From Lachnospiraceae bacterium (GTDB lineage: Bacteria; Bacillota; Clostridia; Lachnospirales; Lachnospiraceae): a stretch of DNA of 35,889 nt. The DNA is taken from NCBI GenBank assembly GCA_017614345.1, contig JAGACB010000222.1, positions 1 to 35,889 on the forward strand, written 5' to 3'. This document shows positions 33,958 through 35,889 of the stretch, one piece after another. The notes beneath the pieces were generated by a model, which saw nothing but the letters and a program-made list of their open reading frames with translations, was not told the origin of the DNA and searched no databases. Made by a program: the position numbers and the translations under genes. Positions within the stretch are counted from its first letter, which is position 1; each line of letters starts with the position of its first letter.

Positions 33958-34662
33958 TCAGAAAACGCCTTTTCCCAGCATCTCCACCATGGTATGTCCC
34001 ATAAAATGAGCCATTTTCTTTTCAAAGGTGGGATAATCCACGTTTCCGGAGCCGTCGGCTTTATCGGAGATCGCACGTAAGATCACAAAAGGGATCTTGT
34101 TCAGGGTTGCTGCATGAGCTATGGCAGCGCCCTCCATTTCCGCACAGGTTCCTTCGAATTCGGATACCAGAAAAGCCTTCTTTTCATCATCGGCAATGAA
34201 CTGATCACCGCTGACAATGCGGCCGTACTTTACCTTCCGGGTAGCATCCTCCTGAGAGGACAGATAATTCATGATCTTTTCTCCAAGCACCGGGTCTGCC
34301 GTCCACTCACGGGGAGCATTACTTCCAAGCATACCCAGAGGATAACCGAAGATCCTCAGATCCACATCATGCTGAATGGCTGTCTTCGAAACCACAAAAT
34401 CACCGATCTCCAGCTCCGGATCAAGGGCTCCGGCAATTCCTTCATTGATCACGGCCTCCACACCGAAACGGTCTGCCAGGATCTGCACACACAGTGCAGC
34501 ATTGATCTTTCCGATCCCGCACTTGACCAGGATCACATCTCTTCCGGCAATAGTCCCGGAATAAAAATCCATTCCGGCAACAGTCGTCACCTGCGGATCC
34601 TTCATTGCTTCACGGATAATGGCCACTTCCACATCCATTGCGCCTACGATACCGATCGCCAT
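33958..34662 (-). CDS. mtnN: 5'-methylthioadenosine/S-adenosylhomocysteine nucleosidase
   Basis: MtnN hydrolyses MTA and SAH to adenine plus the thio-sugar, in methyl-cycle recycling and autoinducer-2 supply. The 234-residue protein has the N-terminal GIVGAMDVEV with Glu12, VKCGIGKINAA, INEGIAGAL, the substrate Glu in AEMEGAAIAH and the catalytic Asp in RAISDKAD near residue 200. AAGGAG precedes the ATG by 9 nt. A promoter lies at 34744-34773. It is divergent from murG. Confidence 0.97.
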   Translation of the reverse strand: MAIGIVGAMDVEVAIIREAMKDPQVTTVAGMDFYSGTIAGRDVILVKCGIGKINAALCVQILADRFGVEAVINEGIAGALDPELEIGDFVVSKTAIQHDVDLRIFGYPLGMLGSNAPREWTADPVLGEKIMNYLSSQEDATRKVKYGRIVSGDQFIADDEKKAFLVSEFEGTCAEMEGAAIAHAATLNKIPFVILRAISDKADGSGNVDYPTFEKKMAHFMGHTMVEMLGKGVF

Positions 34663-34743
34663 ACTATTTTACTCCTTTACTCTCTCATATAATTGCGAAA
34701 AATATAGGGGAATTCTATGATTTTTCGGTGAACACTCGAACAG

Positions 34744-34773
34744 ATTATAACAAAAGAGGCTTAAGGTTTTCAA
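34744..34773 (-). promoter_or_regulatory. Promoter for mtnN
   Basis: TTGAAA (34768-34773) and a perfect TATAAT (34744-34749) are 18 bp apart on the minus strand, leaving a 5' untranslated region of roughly 75 nt. Confidence 0.65.
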
Positions 34774-34815
34774 TAATCATTTTCCTATTTGACCGTAGAT
34801 TGTTTTCGGAAAATG

Positions 34816-34824
34816 TGCTATGAT
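34816..34824 (+). promoter_or_regulatory. Candidate extended -10 promoter for murG
   Basis: TGCTATGAT matches the extended -10 form (TG, one base, TATGAT). No clear -35 box lies 16-18 bp upstream. It is about 100 bp before the murG start. Confidence 0.45.
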
Positions 34825-34925
34825 ACAATCTGTTCTACGGTCGAAGCAGAATAATATCGGGGATGAGAGGTTCATTTTCCCCAAACCATATGCGCCCCGG
34901 CCGAAAAGAAAGCGAGGTTGTTACT

Positions 34926-35889
34926 TTGAAAAAGATCATCCTGACAGGCGGCGGTACCGCCGGCCATGTCACCCCCAATATTGCCCTTCTGCCTTCTCTG
35001 AAGAAGGAGGGCTTCGAGATCCTGTATATCGGCTCCAAGGAATACATGGAGAAGAATCTGATCGAGCACGAAGGGATCCCCTTTGCAGGCGTTTCCACCG
35101 GAAAGTTCCGTCGTTACCTGTCCTTAAAGAATCTGACGGACCCCTTCAAGGTGGTAAACGGCTACTTTGAAGCCAGAAAGATCATTAATGACTTCAAGCC
35201 CGATGTCATTTTCTCCAAAGGCGGCTTTGTATCCGTTCCCGTGGTCCTTGCAGCCACCACCTTCCGGAAGAAAAAGGTTCCGGTGATCATCCACGAATCC
35301 GATATGACTCCGGGTCTGGCAAATAAGATCTCTATTCCCTACGCCAAAAAAGTCTGCTGCAATTTCCCCGAGACCATGAAGGAGCTTCCCGCCAAGAAGG
35401 CCGTTCTTTCCGGAACACCCATCCGTGCAGAGCTCTTAAACGGAGATGCCAAGGCAGGCTATGAATTTACCGGTCTCACTCCCGGAAAGCCCGTGATCCT
35501 TCTGATGGGCGGTTCCTCAGGAAGCGTGATCTTAAACAAGACCATCCGTTCCATGCTGCCGGATCTTCTGCCTGACTTCAACGTGATCCACCTTTGCGGA
35601 AAGGGCAACCTCGATAAATCCGTGAACGAAAAGGGATATGTGCAGTACGAGTACATCAGTGACCAGTTAAAGGACCTGATGGCCATGGCGGATCTTGTGA
35701 TCTCCCGTGCCGGGGCAAATGCCATCTGCGAGCTGGTGGCCATGAACAAGCCCAACATTCTGATCCCTCTGTCCCTGGCAGTTTCCCGGGGTGACCAGAT
35801 CAAGAATGCGGAATCCTTTGAACGCCAGGGCTTCTCCTGTGTGATCCGCGAAGAGGAACTGAGCCGCGACCGGCTTCTCTCTTCCATCC
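34926..35889 (+). CDS. murG: MurG: UDP-GlcNAc transferase for lipid II (3' end cut by window edge)
   Basis: MurG adds N-acetylglucosamine to lipid I on the inner membrane face to make lipid II. The frame is open for 321 codons to the right edge, so roughly the last tenth is missing. Motifs are the N-terminal glycine loop LTGGGTAGHVTPNIA, FSKGGFVSVPVV, HESDMTPGLANK, GTPIRAEL, LLMGGSSGS, and the donor-site region VISRAGANAICELVAMNKPNI. The start is TTG at 34926 with GAGG 8 nt upstream; no in-frame ATG lies nearby. It stands alone here, outside a visible mur/fts division cluster. Confidence 0.95.
   Translation, partial: MKKIILTGGGTAGHVTPNIALLPSLKKEGFEILYIGSKEYMEKNLIEHEGIPFAGVSTGKFRRYLSLKNLTDPFKVVNGYFEARKIINDFKPDVIFSKGGFVSVPVVLAATTFRKKKVPVIIHESDMTPGLANKISIPYAKKVCCNFPETMKELPAKKAVLSGTPIRAELLNGDAKAGYEFTGLTPGKPVILLMGGSSGSVILNKTIRSMLPDLLPDFNVIHLCGKGNLDKSVNEKGYVQYEYISDQLKDLMAMADLVISRAGANAICELVAMNKPNILIPLSLAVSRGDQIKNAESFERQGFSCVIREEELSRDRLLSSI

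Overview
The window looks like a chromosomal segment from a member of Clostridia, most likely Lachnospiraceae. This rests on the rimP-nusA-ylxR-ylxQ-infB gene order, a tryptophan T-box leader, strong GGAGG-type ribosome binding sites, TTGACA/TATAAT promoters with 16-18 bp spacers, TTG starts on several genes, and protein features such as a long low-complexity IF2 N-terminus. It is almost entirely housekeeping DNA. I see no insertion sequence, prophage, CRISPR array or plasmid gene.

Layout, left to right. At 1-1707 is the 5' part of an ftsK/spoIIIE-type DNA translocase gene on the minus strand, cut by the window edge. Next come tRNA-Ser(CGA), a HAD phosphatase, pnp and rpsO, all minus strand; rpsO has its own promoter and a structured leader that looks like an S15 autoregulatory element. 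From 5540 a plus-strand tryptophan operon runs behind a Trp T-box riboswitch: trpE, trpG, trpD, trpC, trpB, trpA. No trpF is present. It ends in a strong bidirectional terminator at about 11.9 kb. Facing it on the minus strand are three genes in tandem: an NlpC/P60 wall hydrolase with SH3 domains, a SanA/DUF218 membrane protein, and an uncharacterised protein combining an EF-Tu domain-2-like barrel with an SseB-like C-terminus.

From 15.7 to 25.1 kb runs the conserved translation/transcription cluster, minus strand: rimP, nusA, ylxR, ylxQ, infB, a fused rbfA-nrnA gene, truB, ribF. In many Firmicutes rpsO and pnp follow ribF directly; here the trp operon and the three envelope/unknown genes sit between them. 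Upstream of rimP is a type IIA topoisomerase pair (GyrB/ParE then GyrA/ParC family), a block of palindromic intergenic hairpins, and a tRNA-Pro(CGG)/tRNA-Glu(CUC) unit. Then follow a two-component system (response regulator, histidine kinase), pgi and mtnN. On the plus strand murG begins and runs off the right end.

Most notable points: the RbfA-NrnA gene fusion; the EF-Tu-barrel/SseB-like protein in a wall-enzyme operon; three candidate leader controls (rpsO three-way junction, rimP-nusA attenuator hairpin, trp T-box); a strong promoter and 21-bp palindrome between infB and rbfA-nrnA that overlaps a terminator hairpin; the lack of trpF; and a small family of palindromic repeats upstream of the topoisomerase operon.
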